In this document: one piece after another, positions 1 to 8,075 of the stretch
How the letters are laid out: every line of letters begins with the position of its first letter
Position numbering within the stretch: the stretch's first letter is position 1
Source: Gammaproteobacteria bacterium
Lineage (GTDB): Bacteria; Pseudomonadota; Gammaproteobacteria; Magnimaribacterales; Magnimaribacteraceae
DNA: 18,595 nt
Assembly: GCA_002730855.1 (NCBI GenBank)
Contig: PCBA01000007.1
Coordinates: forward strand, 8,514 to 27,108
Direction of reading: 5' to 3'
Made by a program: the position numbers and the translations under genes
The notes under the pieces: model-generated
The model's database searches: none
Told to the model about the DNA's origin: nothing
What the model saw: the letters and a program-made list of their open reading frames with translations, nothing else

Positions 1-501
1 AGTCTATTACCTTTCATTGACGAATTATCTAAAAGTTATAGATTTTCTGAAATAGTGCCTCTTTCAGCATTAAAAAAACAGAATCTAGATATTTTACTGA
101 AAATTATTTCTTCTAGATTACCCAAGGGAAGTCATATTTATCCTAAAGATCAAATTGCTGATACTACTGAAAGGTTTCTTGCTAGTGAAATAATCAGAGA
201 AAAATGCATAAGTAGAGTAGGAGATGAACTTCCTTATCGAATAACTGTTTCTATAGAAAAGTATAAAGAAGAGAAGAGTATTACACACATTGATGCAACA
301 CTTTATGTTGAAAAGAAAAGCCAGAAAGGGATATTAATTGGTGAAAAGGGAAGCAGATTAAAAGCTATTGGAACAGCTGCAAGGATCGATTTAGAAAGAA
401 ATTTAGAATCAAAAGTTATGTTAAAGCTCTGGGTTAAGGTCAAAAGTGGATGGTCGGACAATGAGGCTATGTTGAGTACTATGGGGTATGATCTTGGCTA
501 A
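1..501 (+). CDS. era: GTPase Era, 3' part (ribosome assembly), partial at window start
   Basis: Era is a Ras-like GTPase that binds the 3' end of 16S rRNA and helps mature the 30S subunit. The reading frame is open from base 1, so the gene starts upstream; about 166 of the usual ~300 residues are visible. The G1-G4 motifs are therefore outside the window. The G5-like stretch IVPLSALKKQN is present, followed by the linker and the C-terminal KH domain, with the RNA-binding GxxG loop (GEKG, visible residues ~114-117) and the conserved end LWVKVKSGW. An internal GTG at 55 is not the true start, because the sequence upstream of it still matches Era (LLPFIDELSKSYRF). The last 14 nt overlap recO, so the two are probably translationally coupled. 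Identification is firm. Confidence 0.96.
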   Translation, partial: SLLPFIDELSKSYRFSEIVPLSALKKQNLDILLKIISSRLPKGSHIYPKDQIADTTERFLASEIIREKCISRVGDELPYRITVSIEKYKEEKSITHIDATLYVEKKSQKGILIGEKGSRLKAIGTAARIDLERNLESKVMLKLWVKVKSGWSDNEAMLSTMGYDLG

Positions 502-1216
502 AAGAGTAAGCTTAGAGCCAGCCTTTGTTCTACATACCAGACCTTTCAAAGAAACTAGCTTATTGATAGATATATTTACCAAGAGCCTAGGAAGAATTAA
601 CTTAGTTGCAAAAGGGGCTAAGAAACCTAAGAGTTCGTTGCGAACAGTCTTAACACCCTGTTCTATGTTTTCCATTTCATTTAGTGGAAGAGGAGAATTA
701 AAGAATCTCAATACCTGTGAAATAGTAGAACATTATCCTCTAAAGTCGCCTTTAACTTTAACTGCAATTGTTTATGTCAATGAACTCCTTATGAAGTCAA
801 CAGAGAGAGATGATCCTCATGATAAAATATTTAAACAATATCAATTAGTTTGCGAAGGTTTATCTAAAGATGTAGATCAGGCTAGAACAGAAGTTTTGTT
901 ACGAGAATTTGAATTGGTTCTTCTTCAAGAATTAGGATATGGAATAGACTTAAGGTTTGATTCAATGACTGGAAAAAAAATTAAATCAGAGCAAGCTTAT
1001 TCATTCGAGCCTAACCTTGGTTTTGTGCAACAGGCAGATAATCCAGAAAAAAATAATGATTATGTTTTTTCTGGACAAGATATAATAAATTTGTCAGAAG
1101 GAGATTTAACCGAACATAGAACCCGAAAGGCTTCGAAAACCATAATGCGCTTAGCTCTTGATTTTCATCTTGGTAACAGAAGTCTCAATATTAGAAAGTA
1201 TTTATCCAGTAATTAA
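488..1216 (+). CDS. recO: DNA repair protein RecO
   Basis: RecO works with RecF and RecR in recombinational gap repair, annealing single strands and helping load RecA onto SSB-coated DNA. The 242-residue length equals that of E. coli RecO. The N-terminal OB-fold signature is clear (AFVLHTRPFKETSLLIDIFT near residues 12-31, then the VAKGAKKPKSSLR stretch and the GRGELKNL motif), followed by the helical C-terminal domain (VNELLMKS, LLREFELVLLQELGYG). No cysteine zinc-finger cluster is seen, as in enteric RecO. The ATG at 488 lies inside the end of era (14-nt overlap). acpS follows after 6 nt. pdxJ, often the next gene in gammaproteobacteria, is missing here. Confidence 0.95.
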   Translation: MILAKRVSLEPAFVLHTRPFKETSLLIDIFTKSLGRINLVAKGAKKPKSSLRTVLTPCSMFSISFSGRGELKNLNTCEIVEHYPLKSPLTLTAIVYVNELLMKSTERDDPHDKIFKQYQLVCEGLSKDVDQARTEVLLREFELVLLQELGYGIDLRFDSMTGKKIKSEQAYSFEPNLGFVQQADNPEKNNDYVFSGQDIINLSEGDLTEHRTRKASKTIMRLALDFHLGNRSLNIRKYLSSN

Positions 1217-1222
1217 GAATCA

Positions 1223-1612
1223 ATGATAAAAGGTGTAGGAATAGACTTAGTCGATAAATCTAGGATAGGAAGTGCACTTAAAAAGCATGGAATTAATTTT
1301 GAAAATAAGATTCTTTCTAAAAATGAATCAATAGAATTATCTCAAAGAAAAACATTTTCAAAAAAAATTTCTTATATCAGCAACAATTTTGCCTGCAAAG
1401 AAGCTCTTTCGAAAGTTTTGGGTAGGGGCTTTTCAGAAGGAATTAGATTTAAAGATATTGAAATACTTAGAAATGATGAAGGGAAACCTTTTGTCAATCT
1501 TTACGGAAAGGCTCTTGATGAAGCTAAAGTTTTATCGATCAATAATATTCAAATATCTATTTCTGATTCTCGAGAGTCTTCAATAGCAATGGCCATTGGA
1601 GAGTCTCTTTGA
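1223..1612 (+). CDS. acpS: Holo-[acyl-carrier-protein] synthase AcpS
   Basis: AcpS transfers the 4'-phosphopantetheine arm from CoA to a serine of apo-ACP, activating fatty acid synthesis. The length is 129 residues (E. coli 126). The Mg-binding motif GIDLVD (Asp8) and the second motif FACKEALSK (Glu60) are present, followed by the VLGRGFSEGI stretch and a C-terminal ISISDSRESSIAMAI strand. The last motif has Asp where many AcpS have His; from memory E. coli also has Asp there, so I do not regard it as a defect. The ATG sits 6 nt after recO. The stop codon TGA overlaps the TTG start of adk (TTGA junction), so the two genes are probably coupled. Confidence 0.95.
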   Translation: MIKGVGIDLVDKSRIGSALKKHGINFENKILSKNESIELSQRKTFSKKISYISNNFACKEALSKVLGRGFSEGIRFKDIEILRNDEGKPFVNLYGKALDEAKVLSINNIQISISDSRESSIAMAIGESL

Positions 1613-2256
1613 AAATTATACTCTTAGGACCGCCTGGGGCAGGTAAAGGCACGCAAGCTGAAGTTATCTGTAATCAGTTTAAGATTCCTCATATTTCTAC
1701 TGGAAACATGCTTAGAGAGGCTGTAGAAGAAGGAACAAAGCTTGGCTTGGAAGCAAAAGCATTGATGGATGCAGGAATATTAGTTTCTGATGAAGTTATA
1801 GTTGGCCTTGTTGAAGAAAGAATTTCTAGAGATGACTGTAATCGAGGCTTTTTATTTGATGGGTTCCCAAGAACCATTCCGCAAGCCCAGGCTTTAGTTG
1901 AAAGGAATATTAATATTGATGCTGTAGTAGAAATCCATGTTCCCGATCAAGATATTGTTGATAGGATGTCAGGAAGAAGGATGCACCCTGGATCAGGAAG
2001 AAACTACCATATAATTTATAACCCCCCTAAAGTAGAAGGGAAAGATGATTTGACTAACGAGGATTTGGTTCAAAGAGAAGACGACAAGCCTGCAACAGTT
2101 AAGGATAGACTTCAAGTCTATAGTGATCAGACTTTGCCGCTGATAGAATTTTATTCAAGCTTCTCTGAAAAAGGAAAAGTAAATTACTTTAGAGTCTTGG
2201 GCACTGCATCTCCTGAAGAAGTTTCTGATAGCATTCTTCGGAAACTTCGGAAATAG
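1609..2256 (+). CDS. adk: Adenylate kinase
   Basis: Adenylate kinase catalyses ATP + AMP = 2 ADP in the cytoplasm and sets the adenylate energy charge. The 215 residues (E. coli 214) begin with the P-loop GPPGAGKGT (residues 7-15), then the AMP-binding segment with HISTGNMLR, and DGFPRT. It is the long form, with a LID domain (~122-159) containing GRRMHPGSGRNYH and NPPKVEGKDD. The four-cysteine zinc site of some LID domains is absent. The start is TTG at 1609, the only position that gives the correct N-terminus MKIILLGPP; it overlaps the acpS stop. The use of TTG suggests coupled, moderate translation. tsaB follows after 1 nt. Confidence 0.97.
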   Translation: MKIILLGPPGAGKGTQAEVICNQFKIPHISTGNMLREAVEEGTKLGLEAKALMDAGILVSDEVIVGLVEERISRDDCNRGFLFDGFPRTIPQAQALVERNINIDAVVEIHVPDQDIVDRMSGRRMHPGSGRNYHIIYNPPKVEGKDDLTNEDLVQREDDKPATVKDRLQVYSDQTLPLIEFYSSFSEKGKVNYFRVLGTASPEEVSDSILRKLRK

Positions 2257-2257
2257 T

Positions 2258-2923
2258 TTGACCAATATACTAGCCATCGAAACTTCTAGTGATGCCTGTT
2301 CAGTTGCAGTGAGCAATGGAAAAACCGATTATTATTTTCATGAAATAATCCCTAAGCAGCACACTGAAAGATTACTTGAGGTAATTGATAATTTATTTAA
2401 AACCTCGTCCATAAAAACTGAAGATCTTAATTTAGTTGCAGTTGGAAATGGTCCTGGCTCTTTCACGGGAATCAGATTGGCTTGTTCGACGGCACAAGGA
2501 ATTGCCTTAAGTCAGAATATAAAAGGAGTATGCATATCAAGTCTAGAACTTTTAGCTTATAAAATGTTTAAGAACCATTCAGCAAAAAGAGTCGTTTCCA
2601 TAGTAGATGCTCATATGGGGAAGATTTATTTAGGAGAATTTAGTTTTATAGGAAGTGAAATTGATAACAAGAACCTTTCCGCAGTACAGATTGAATCTTT
2701 TAACCCAGTTAAATACGATGAAAGTACTTATTTTGTGGGCCCAGGTTGTGAGTTAGTGGAGCAATCAATTAGTAGTGTATCAAAACACATTTACTCAGAT
2801 TTACCCTCTGCTGAGGAGTTGCTTGAACTTGCAAAAGAAAAATATGAAAAGAAAGAAATAGTAATTCCGGAACAATTACTACCTCTTTATTTATCTGAAG
2901 AGAGTAACTGGACTAAATCTTAA
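2258..2923 (+). CDS. tsaB: tRNA threonylcarbamoyladenosine biosynthesis protein TsaB
   Basis: TsaB (YeaZ) is the non-catalytic partner of TsaD. With TsaE it forms the complex that places threonylcarbamoyl on A37 of ANN-decoding tRNAs, an essential modification. The protein has 221 residues (E. coli 231). It begins with the ASKHA-fold strand ILAIETSSDACSVAV and carries the hallmark GNGPGSFTGIR (63-73) followed by LACSTAQGIAL. The start is TTG at 2258, 1 nt after the adk stop, with GGAAA just upstream inside adk as a weak ribosome-binding site. The TAA stop shares its last base with the uppP ATG (TAATG). The C-terminal half diverges, as is usual for this family. Confidence 0.94.
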   Translation: MTNILAIETSSDACSVAVSNGKTDYYFHEIIPKQHTERLLEVIDNLFKTSSIKTEDLNLVAVGNGPGSFTGIRLACSTAQGIALSQNIKGVCISSLELLAYKMFKNHSAKRVVSIVDAHMGKIYLGEFSFIGSEIDNKNLSAVQIESFNPVKYDESTYFVGPGCELVEQSISSVSKHIYSDLPSAEELLELAKEKYEKKEIVIPEQLLPLYLSEESNWTKS

Positions 2924-3711
2924 TGGATTATTTGCAAATAATTATCTTGGCTTTAATTCAGGGAATTACAGAATTCTTGCCTATCTCTAGCTCTGGTCAT
3001 CTCATATTATTTTCTGACCTTTATGGTCGGCAGCAACAAGATGTCAATTTTGATATTTCTGTACATTTAGGAACATTATTGGCTGCGTGCTTCTATTTTA
3101 AGAATGATCTAAAAAAGATAGTTCAATCTGCCTTTCCCTCTAAAAGGTCTGATTACGGAGCTAACCTTATAATAAATTTATTTGTAGCAGTTACACCTGT
3201 ATTAATAGTAGGTTTTTTTATAAAGGATTTTGTGGATCTCTTTTTGAGGAATATTGAGGTTATTGCTTCAGCCACTATATTTTTTGCTTTCATTTTATAT
3301 ATATCAACTAGATTCAATAGTTCAAAGAATGATATTAGCTTGATTACTTATAAACAATCCTTCGTAATAGGCTTGGCACAGTGCTTAGCATTGATACCCG
3401 GAACCTCAAGATCAGGGATAACTATTTCTGCAGGACTTATGTTAGGCATGGATAACAAGACAGCTTCTAAGTTTAGCTTTTTACTAGCTGTTCCCACGAT
3501 TGGAGCAATAGCTTGCTATCAATTCCTAAGTCTAGATCTATCTTCTTTCCTTGCTACTTTTAAACAAAATTTAATAGGTGCTTTAATATCTTTTATAGTC
3601 GCTTATTTTACTATTGATTTTTTTATTAAGTTCATCGATAGAATAGGATTTATTCCCTTCATTATCTATAGAATAATTTTAGGGTTAGGACTCTTCTTCT
3701 TAATTCTATGA
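2923..3711 (+). CDS. uppP: Undecaprenyl-diphosphate phosphatase UppP (BacA)
   Basis: UppP is an inner-membrane enzyme that dephosphorylates undecaprenyl diphosphate so that the lipid carrier can be reused in peptidoglycan and polysaccharide synthesis. Overexpression in E. coli gives bacitracin resistance, hence the old name bacA. The 262-residue hydrophobic protein has multiple membrane segments and both family signatures: the N-terminal QGITEFLPISSSGH (13-26, with Glu17 and His26) and the second active-site loop PGTSRSG (159-165). The ATG overlaps the tsaB stop by 1 nt. The TGA stop overlaps the rsmJ ATG by 4 nt (ATGA). Both junctions imply coupling within the era-rsmJ operon. Confidence 0.97.
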   Translation: MDYLQIIILALIQGITEFLPISSSGHLILFSDLYGRQQQDVNFDISVHLGTLLAACFYFKNDLKKIVQSAFPSKRSDYGANLIINLFVAVTPVLIVGFFIKDFVDLFLRNIEVIASATIFFAFILYISTRFNSSKNDISLITYKQSFVIGLAQCLALIPGTSRSGITISAGLMLGMDNKTASKFSFLLAVPTIGAIACYQFLSLDLSSFLATFKQNLIGALISFIVAYFTIDFFIKFIDRIGFIPFIIYRIILGLGLFFLIL

Positions 3712-4460
3712 CGGAACTTATTGTCTCTTATAAATCCAATAACTATAAACATGAGGCTTTTGATTTAGCACAAAGACTAGAAGTCGAATGTCTTTCACAT
3801 GAAGAAAGTAAGGAAGTAGAAGACCATATAAATGTTTATTTCCTAATAGTAAATAAATCTAACCATTATCTAAGGAAAGGGTTAAGTAGAAAGTATAAGC
3901 CAATATTTTGTAATTTTTCTGATTGGGCTACTAATTACTCTGATCCTCTGTTAACAAAATGCCTCAAAGGATTACCAGATGGATTTAGAGCAGTTGATAC
4001 TACTGCTGGTTTTGGTAAAGATGCTCTTCAGATAGCAAAAGACATCAGGTGTAAAAACGTAACCTTGATAGAGAAAGAGCCTTGGATGTTTCATCTGTTA
4101 AAAGACTCTTATAATAAAGTAGAAGATAATGTGACCTCCGTTTATGTAAATAAATTTAAAATCTTAAATATGGATAGTAAAAATTTTTTAGATAAGAATA
4201 AAGAACCTTACGATTTAATTTATATAGATCCAATGTTTTCAGGTGTGAGCAAATCAAAGGCAAAAAAAACATTACAAACTTTAAGAGAACTGACTACGCA
4301 GAATAAACAAAGCAATTTGTTAGGAGCTGCAATAGCTAGCTTACCTAGGAGGGTGGTCGTTAAAAGGCATAAGAACTCTAACCATCTAGAAGGAAGAGTT
4401 CCAAACTATTCTATATCTGGGAAAGTAGTGAGGTACGATATATATAACCTTAATTCATAG
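3708..4460 (+). CDS. rsmJ: 16S rRNA (guanine1516-N2)-methyltransferase RsmJ
   Basis: RsmJ (YhiQ) methylates G1516 of 16S rRNA using S-adenosylmethionine. The protein has 250 residues, the same length as the E. coli enzyme. The SAM-binding motif is DTTAGFGKDA (97-106), followed by an acidic residue at the end of the next strand (LIEKEPWM). The catalytic-type motif is YIDPMF (172-177), the family's form of the DPPY motif. The C-terminal VVVKRHKN and VVRYDIY also match the family. It is the last gene of the plus-strand operon, starting in an ATGA overlap with uppP. Its 3' end overlaps the convergent plsB by 11 bp, leaving no room for a terminator. Confidence 0.94.
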   Translation: MTELIVSYKSNNYKHEAFDLAQRLEVECLSHEESKEVEDHINVYFLIVNKSNHYLRKGLSRKYKPIFCNFSDWATNYSDPLLTKCLKGLPDGFRAVDTTAGFGKDALQIAKDIRCKNVTLIEKEPWMFHLLKDSYNKVEDNVTSVYVNKFKILNMDSKNFLDKNKEPYDLIYIDPMFSGVSKSKAKKTLQTLRELTTQNKQSNLLGAAIASLPRRVVVKRHKNSNHLEGRVPNYSISGKVVRYDIYNLNS

Positions 4461-6867
4461 ACTTGACTAAATCTATAAATCTATTATCGAAGAAGCCAAT
4501 GTAATTCTCTTTTGCCTTTAAGGTTACTTTTGAGGCTGTTAGGTTTCCGTTAACAGGATCTTCCTTTATATATTTCTCGTTAGTCATGAAGTCTAAGAAA
4601 TTTTGAAATTTCTTTGTATCTGAGAATTCTGGATAAGGCCATCCTTCAAGCTTTTCAAGCTTTTTGGCTAGTGACTCACATTTCAGTTGAAGATCTTCTT
4701 TGCTAATCGAAGATGTTTCCCATAAAACACTCAAAGCCATATAGAATCTTTTTAAGCTGGGTTCACATATATTGGATATGGATAGAAATTCATCAAACTT
4801 GATGTGGTTCGAATCTGGCTTGGTAATACTGTCCGAATCAATAAATAATATTCCCATGTCTGTTAGGACTTTCAGACTCTTGTTTATTTCTTCTTCATTT
4901 ATTTTAGGTATTTTCAGATGATATTCTCTAGAAAATATGGGATATACCATCTTGATAAGATCTTGCATATCACGCTTTTGAATAGAATCGACATACCTTA
5001 CGCTTTCGCAAATCAACGAATAAAGCATGTATAGATGGCTGATATTACTTTTATAGAAGGATAGGGTGGCAACTTCATTACTATTTGGTTGATATACTTT
5101 TTGAGAAGAAATTAGTTTATGGGTTATAAATCTTAACTTTTCTGTTTTAGCAATTATTTTACTAACATCCTTCTCAGTAACCCATACTTCCTTATATGCA
5201 TCTGATCTTTCTATTAAGGACAGGAATAAAGATATTCTACTTCGTAATGATTCTTCATCTAAAGTCTGAACAGGGTCGGTAAGAAGGCCGATAGAAAATA
5301 AGCTAGTAGAACTTACTGCCACTGAGTTGTTTATTGTTCTCATGATTTTTTCGCCCAAAATATTTGTTGTAGGTTTTAGCCATTCAGGCTTAACCAAAGG
5401 TGAGTCGATATGAAAATCATCATCAGTTTGAACCTTAAGGAAAGATTCAATATCTATAGGATTTCCAAAGTTTAAGTAAGCATTTCCAAGATAATTATTG
5501 AAGTCTTTAAAGACTCTAATTGGGTCTAAAATACTTTCTCTTTTTTTCTTAGCCCCCGATAGCTCTGATAGATAACTTTGACCTTCTAATATTTTCTCGT
5601 AACCTATGTATATTGGAACTATCTTAACCTTCTTATATTTAATAGAGGCAAAGCTCCTTAGTATTAGAGAAAGTAAGCCTGGCCTTGAAGGAAGACTAAA
5701 ACCTGAACGACTTCTTCCACCCTCAGGGAAGAATTCTATTGAGTTTCCTTTCATCATTAGAGATCTAATATATTCAAAGAAAACAGTACTATAGAGAATA
5801 TTCTTCATAAAAGATCTTCTCATAAATACTGCCCCAGCCCCGCGTAGTATTCCTCCTATAATTGGCAGGTTAAGGTTATTCCCTGCTGCAACTTGTGGCA
5901 GCATTAAACCGTTCTGATAGAGAATATAAGACAAGGCGCAATAATCTATATGGCTTCTATGACAAGGCAAATAAATGAGAGCGTTATCTTTAGAAAGCTC
6001 TTTTATGGTTTCAAGATTGTTTATATGTATCCCTTCATATCTTGTATTCCAAAACCAAGTAAAACCACGAATTAGCGTTCTAACAATTGGATAGTTCAAG
6101 TCAGAGCATATTTCATTGGCATACCTGTACGCTTTTTTTACTAGCCTCTTTTTTTTAGGCCTTTTGCCTTCAGATAATTGATTTATTTCTTTTCTAACGT
6201 GGATGTTCCTCACCAAAGATTTAACCATTGTTCTTCTGTGAGATATGTCTGGACCTAGCATAGCTTGTTTAGATTTTCTAAATAAAGCCCTTAAATACCG
6301 GCTAAGGATTAGAGAGTTCTTCTCATTCGTGTTTTGCTGGTCTATAAGTTTAGTTAAGTCTAGAGGTTCCTGAAATTTAACAACCAAATTCCTTCCATGA
6401 AAAATAACCTTAAAAAACTTTTTTATAGATCCGCTTGTTCGCCAAGAAGGAGAAAAAATAATCTTAAAAAAGGATTGCTGTTTGTCAGGGTGCTTACCCC
6501 AAATAAAAGAAACAGGAATAATTGTTAGATTTTCTAGATTTGAATCAAGAATTTGTTCCAGATTATCTGTTCTTTGTCTTTTAATTTTTTGTTCTGAAAC
6601 AACGTATTGAGGACTCTTAAGACAAATAAACCTACTTTGTTTGCTATGCAGAAGTGGGCCAGTAGGAGATAGAAGTTTGTTTTGATCACAAACTACATCT
6701 AAGGCAAGAAGATCGCAAATAGAATCTAAAGGAAGGGCATATAAAACGCTTTCTTTTTTAATTCCTTCCTTAACGCCTTTTTCAAATTCAATCTCATAAG
6801 CAATAAGCTTCTTGAAGGCAAATTTCAGCGCAGAAAAAAAATGTTTATTGGTTAAAAATTTGAACAT
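4450..6867 (-). CDS. plsB: Glycerol-3-phosphate 1-O-acyltransferase PlsB
   Basis: PlsB is the inner-membrane enzyme that acylates position 1 of sn-glycerol-3-phosphate using acyl-CoA or acyl-ACP, the first step of phospholipid synthesis. The 805 residues match the E. coli length of about 807. The catalytic HX4D motif is PCHRSHIDY (His303, Asp308), close to E. coli His306/Asp311. It is followed by GNNLNLPIIGGILR (block II), the glycerol-phosphate-binding FPEGGRSRSG (380-389) and KIVPIYIGYE (block IV). The long N-terminal and C-terminal regions are typical of the gammaproteobacterial membrane-bound form, not the short PlsC/PlsY types. The start is ATG at 6867, with no clear Shine-Dalgarno sequence. 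It is transcribed alone, divergent from tRNA-Leu, and its tail overlaps rsmJ. Confidence 0.97.
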   Translation of the reverse strand: MFKFLTNKHFFSALKFAFKKLIAYEIEFEKGVKEGIKKESVLYALPLDSICDLLALDVVCDQNKLLSPTGPLLHSKQSRFICLKSPQYVVSEQKIKRQRTDNLEQILDSNLENLTIIPVSFIWGKHPDKQQSFFKIIFSPSWRTSGSIKKFFKVIFHGRNLVVKFQEPLDLTKLIDQQNTNEKNSLILSRYLRALFRKSKQAMLGPDISHRRTMVKSLVRNIHVRKEINQLSEGKRPKKKRLVKKAYRYANEICSDLNYPIVRTLIRGFTWFWNTRYEGIHINNLETIKELSKDNALIYLPCHRSHIDYCALSYILYQNGLMLPQVAAGNNLNLPIIGGILRGAGAVFMRRSFMKNILYSTVFFEYIRSLMMKGNSIEFFPEGGRSRSGFSLPSRPGLLSLILRSFASIKYKKVKIVPIYIGYEKILEGQSYLSELSGAKKKRESILDPIRVFKDFNNYLGNAYLNFGNPIDIESFLKVQTDDDFHIDSPLVKPEWLKPTTNILGEKIMRTINNSVAVSSTSLFSIGLLTDPVQTLDEESLRSRISLFLSLIERSDAYKEVWVTEKDVSKIIAKTEKLRFITHKLISSQKVYQPNSNEVATLSFYKSNISHLYMLYSLICESVRYVDSIQKRDMQDLIKMVYPIFSREYHLKIPKINEEEINKSLKVLTDMGILFIDSDSITKPDSNHIKFDEFLSISNICEPSLKRFYMALSVLWETSSISKEDLQLKCESLAKKLEKLEGWPYPEFSDTKKFQNFLDFMTNEKYIKEDPVNGNLTASKVTLKAKENYIGFFDNRFIDLVKSMN

Positions 6868-6899
6868 TTACAGTGATTATGTAAGTTTCTAGAATAGAG

Positions 6900-6929
6900 T
6901 TTACCTTTTCATAGTAAAATTCATATAGA
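6900..6929 (+). promoter_or_regulatory. Possible sigma70 promoter for tRNA-Leu/queA operon
   Basis: A TTTACC box (6900-6905) is separated by 18 nt from TATAGA (6924-6929). Each box matches 4 of 6 consensus bases, which would put the transcript start near 6936, a dozen bases before the tRNA. Another possible -10, TAAAAT (6915-6920), lacks a good -35 partner. The 81-nt gap between plsB and the tRNA must hold promoters for both directions. I could not find a convincing plsB promoter on the minus strand; the best is a CATAAT very close to its ATG. Confidence 0.35.
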
Positions 6930-6948
6930 GTTTTGCTTTATTTATCAG

Positions 6949-7034
6949 GCCGAAGTGGCGGAATTGGTAGACGCAGGGGATTCAAAATCCCCCGCCCTTT
7001 GGGTGTGAGAGTTCGAGTCTCTCCTTCGGCACCA
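6949..7034 (+). tRNA. tRNA-Leu (anticodon CAA)
   Basis: An 86-nt class II tRNA with a long variable arm. The acceptor stem is GCCGAAG (6949-6955) pairing with CTTCGGC (7024-7030), followed by discriminator A and an encoded CCA (7032-7034). The anticodon stem GGGGA/TCCCC closes the loop TTCAAAA, giving anticodon CAA (6983-6985), which reads UUG. The T arm contains GTTCGAGTC. The queA reading frame opens only 1 nt after the CCA end, so tRNA and mRNA must share a transcript or overlap at the processing site. A leucine tRNA upstream of queA-tgt-yajC-secDF is also known in other gammaproteobacteria. Confidence 0.97.
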
Positions 7035-7035
7035 A

Positions 7036-8073
7036 ATGAGATCTTTTTTGAATTTAGATAATTACGACTTTTTACTTCCTAGAGAACTAATAGCTTCTAA
7101 ACCTTCTGAGGTGAGAGGAAACAGTAGGCTGCTTGTTCTAGAGAGAGAAATAAAAGACCGAACAATAGATAACTTAGTTGATTATTTGGATTCTGGAGAT
7201 TTATTAGTTATCAACGATACTAAAGTTCTAAAGGCAAGATTAAAAGGTAAGAGGAGTACTGGCGGATCAGTAGAAGTTTTTATTGAGAGAATTAATAAAA
7301 ATAATAATGTCCAAGCTCAAGTTAGATCAAATAGAAAAATTCAAAAAGGAGATTTAATTTACATAGAAGGTTCACAGGTAGAATTAAAGGTATTAGAGAA
7401 AAAAGGATACTTGAATAAAGTTAAGTTTTCGATAGATCCTAGAAAAGTGTTAGAAGATTTCGGCAAAGTTCCACTGCCCCCTTACATTCAAAGAGAGGCT
7501 ACTGATTTAGATAAGGAAAGATACCAAACAATCTATGCTGATGAGGATAAAAAAAATTCTGTTGCAGCTCCTACGGCAGGATTACATTTTAATCAGACTC
7601 AAATTAAAGACATTCGTAACAAAGGAATCAAGATAGTTAAAATTACTTTAGATATAGGTTTGGGTACTTTTATGCCCATCAAAAGTAACATTATAGAAGA
7701 TCATGAAATGCACACCGAAAAGATTCATCTTAATGAAGGTGCCATTGAAGAAATAAATAAAGCTAAGCATTCAAACTCAAAAGTTATAGCTGTTGGAACG
7801 ACCTCACTAAGATGCTTGGAGTCAGTGCATAATAAATTTGGAGAATTAAGGCCATATGAAGGCGAGACTAACTTGTATATTTATCCTGGCTATAAATTTA
7901 AAGTTGTAGACTCTCTATTTACAAATTTTCATTTACCTAAATCTAGTCTGTTTTTATTAGTTTGTGCCTTTGGAGGTACAACAGAAATGAAAAAGGCTTA
8001 TTCGCATGCGATAAAGAAGGGTTATAAATTTTTTAGCTACGGAGATGCTATGCTGATAAATAAGAAGCAATAA
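7036..8073 (+). CDS. queA: S-adenosylmethionine:tRNA ribosyltransferase-isomerase QueA
   Basis: QueA transfers and isomerises the ribosyl group of S-adenosylmethionine onto preQ1 in tRNA, forming epoxyqueuosine at position 34 of Tyr, His, Asn and Asp tRNAs. It acts after Tgt, which is encoded next. The protein has 345 residues (E. coli 356) with the family landmarks FLLPRELIASKP, LLVINDTKVLKARLKG, GSVEVFIER, PLPPYIQRE, SVAAPTAGLHF, TLDIGLGTFMPI and NFHLPKSSLFLLVCAFGG. The start is uncertain. ATG 7036 lies 1 nt after the tRNA CCA with no room for a ribosome-binding site. TTG 7048 would give an N-terminus exactly aligned with E. coli QueA (the LP dipeptide at residues 10-11). tgt begins 2 nt after the stop. 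Confidence 0.95.
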   Translation: MRSFLNLDNYDFLLPRELIASKPSEVRGNSRLLVLEREIKDRTIDNLVDYLDSGDLLVINDTKVLKARLKGKRSTGGSVEVFIERINKNNNVQAQVRSNRKIQKGDLIYIEGSQVELKVLEKKGYLNKVKFSIDPRKVLEDFGKVPLPPYIQREATDLDKERYQTIYADEDKKNSVAAPTAGLHFNQTQIKDIRNKGIKIVKITLDIGLGTFMPIKSNIIEDHEMHTEKIHLNEGAIEEINKAKHSNSKVIAVGTTSLRCLESVHNKFGELRPYEGETNLYIYPGYKFKVVDSLFTNFHLPKSSLFLLVCAFGGTTEMKKAYSHAIKKGYKFFSYGDAMLINKKQ

Positions 8074-8075
8074 AA

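Noticed and set aside
55..57. GTG at 55 as a start of a short era-like gene
   Set aside because: The frame is open and Era-like from base 1; the gene is simply cut by the window edge.
421..711. Minus-strand open frame across the era/recO junction
   Set aside because: Antisense to two well-recognised genes, with no recognisable protein family; a shadow frame.
1223..1612. AcpS with Asp instead of His in its C-terminal SxSH-like motif, considered as a lost active-site residue
   Set aside because: From memory E. coli AcpS also has Asp at this position, and Asp8 and Glu60 are intact.
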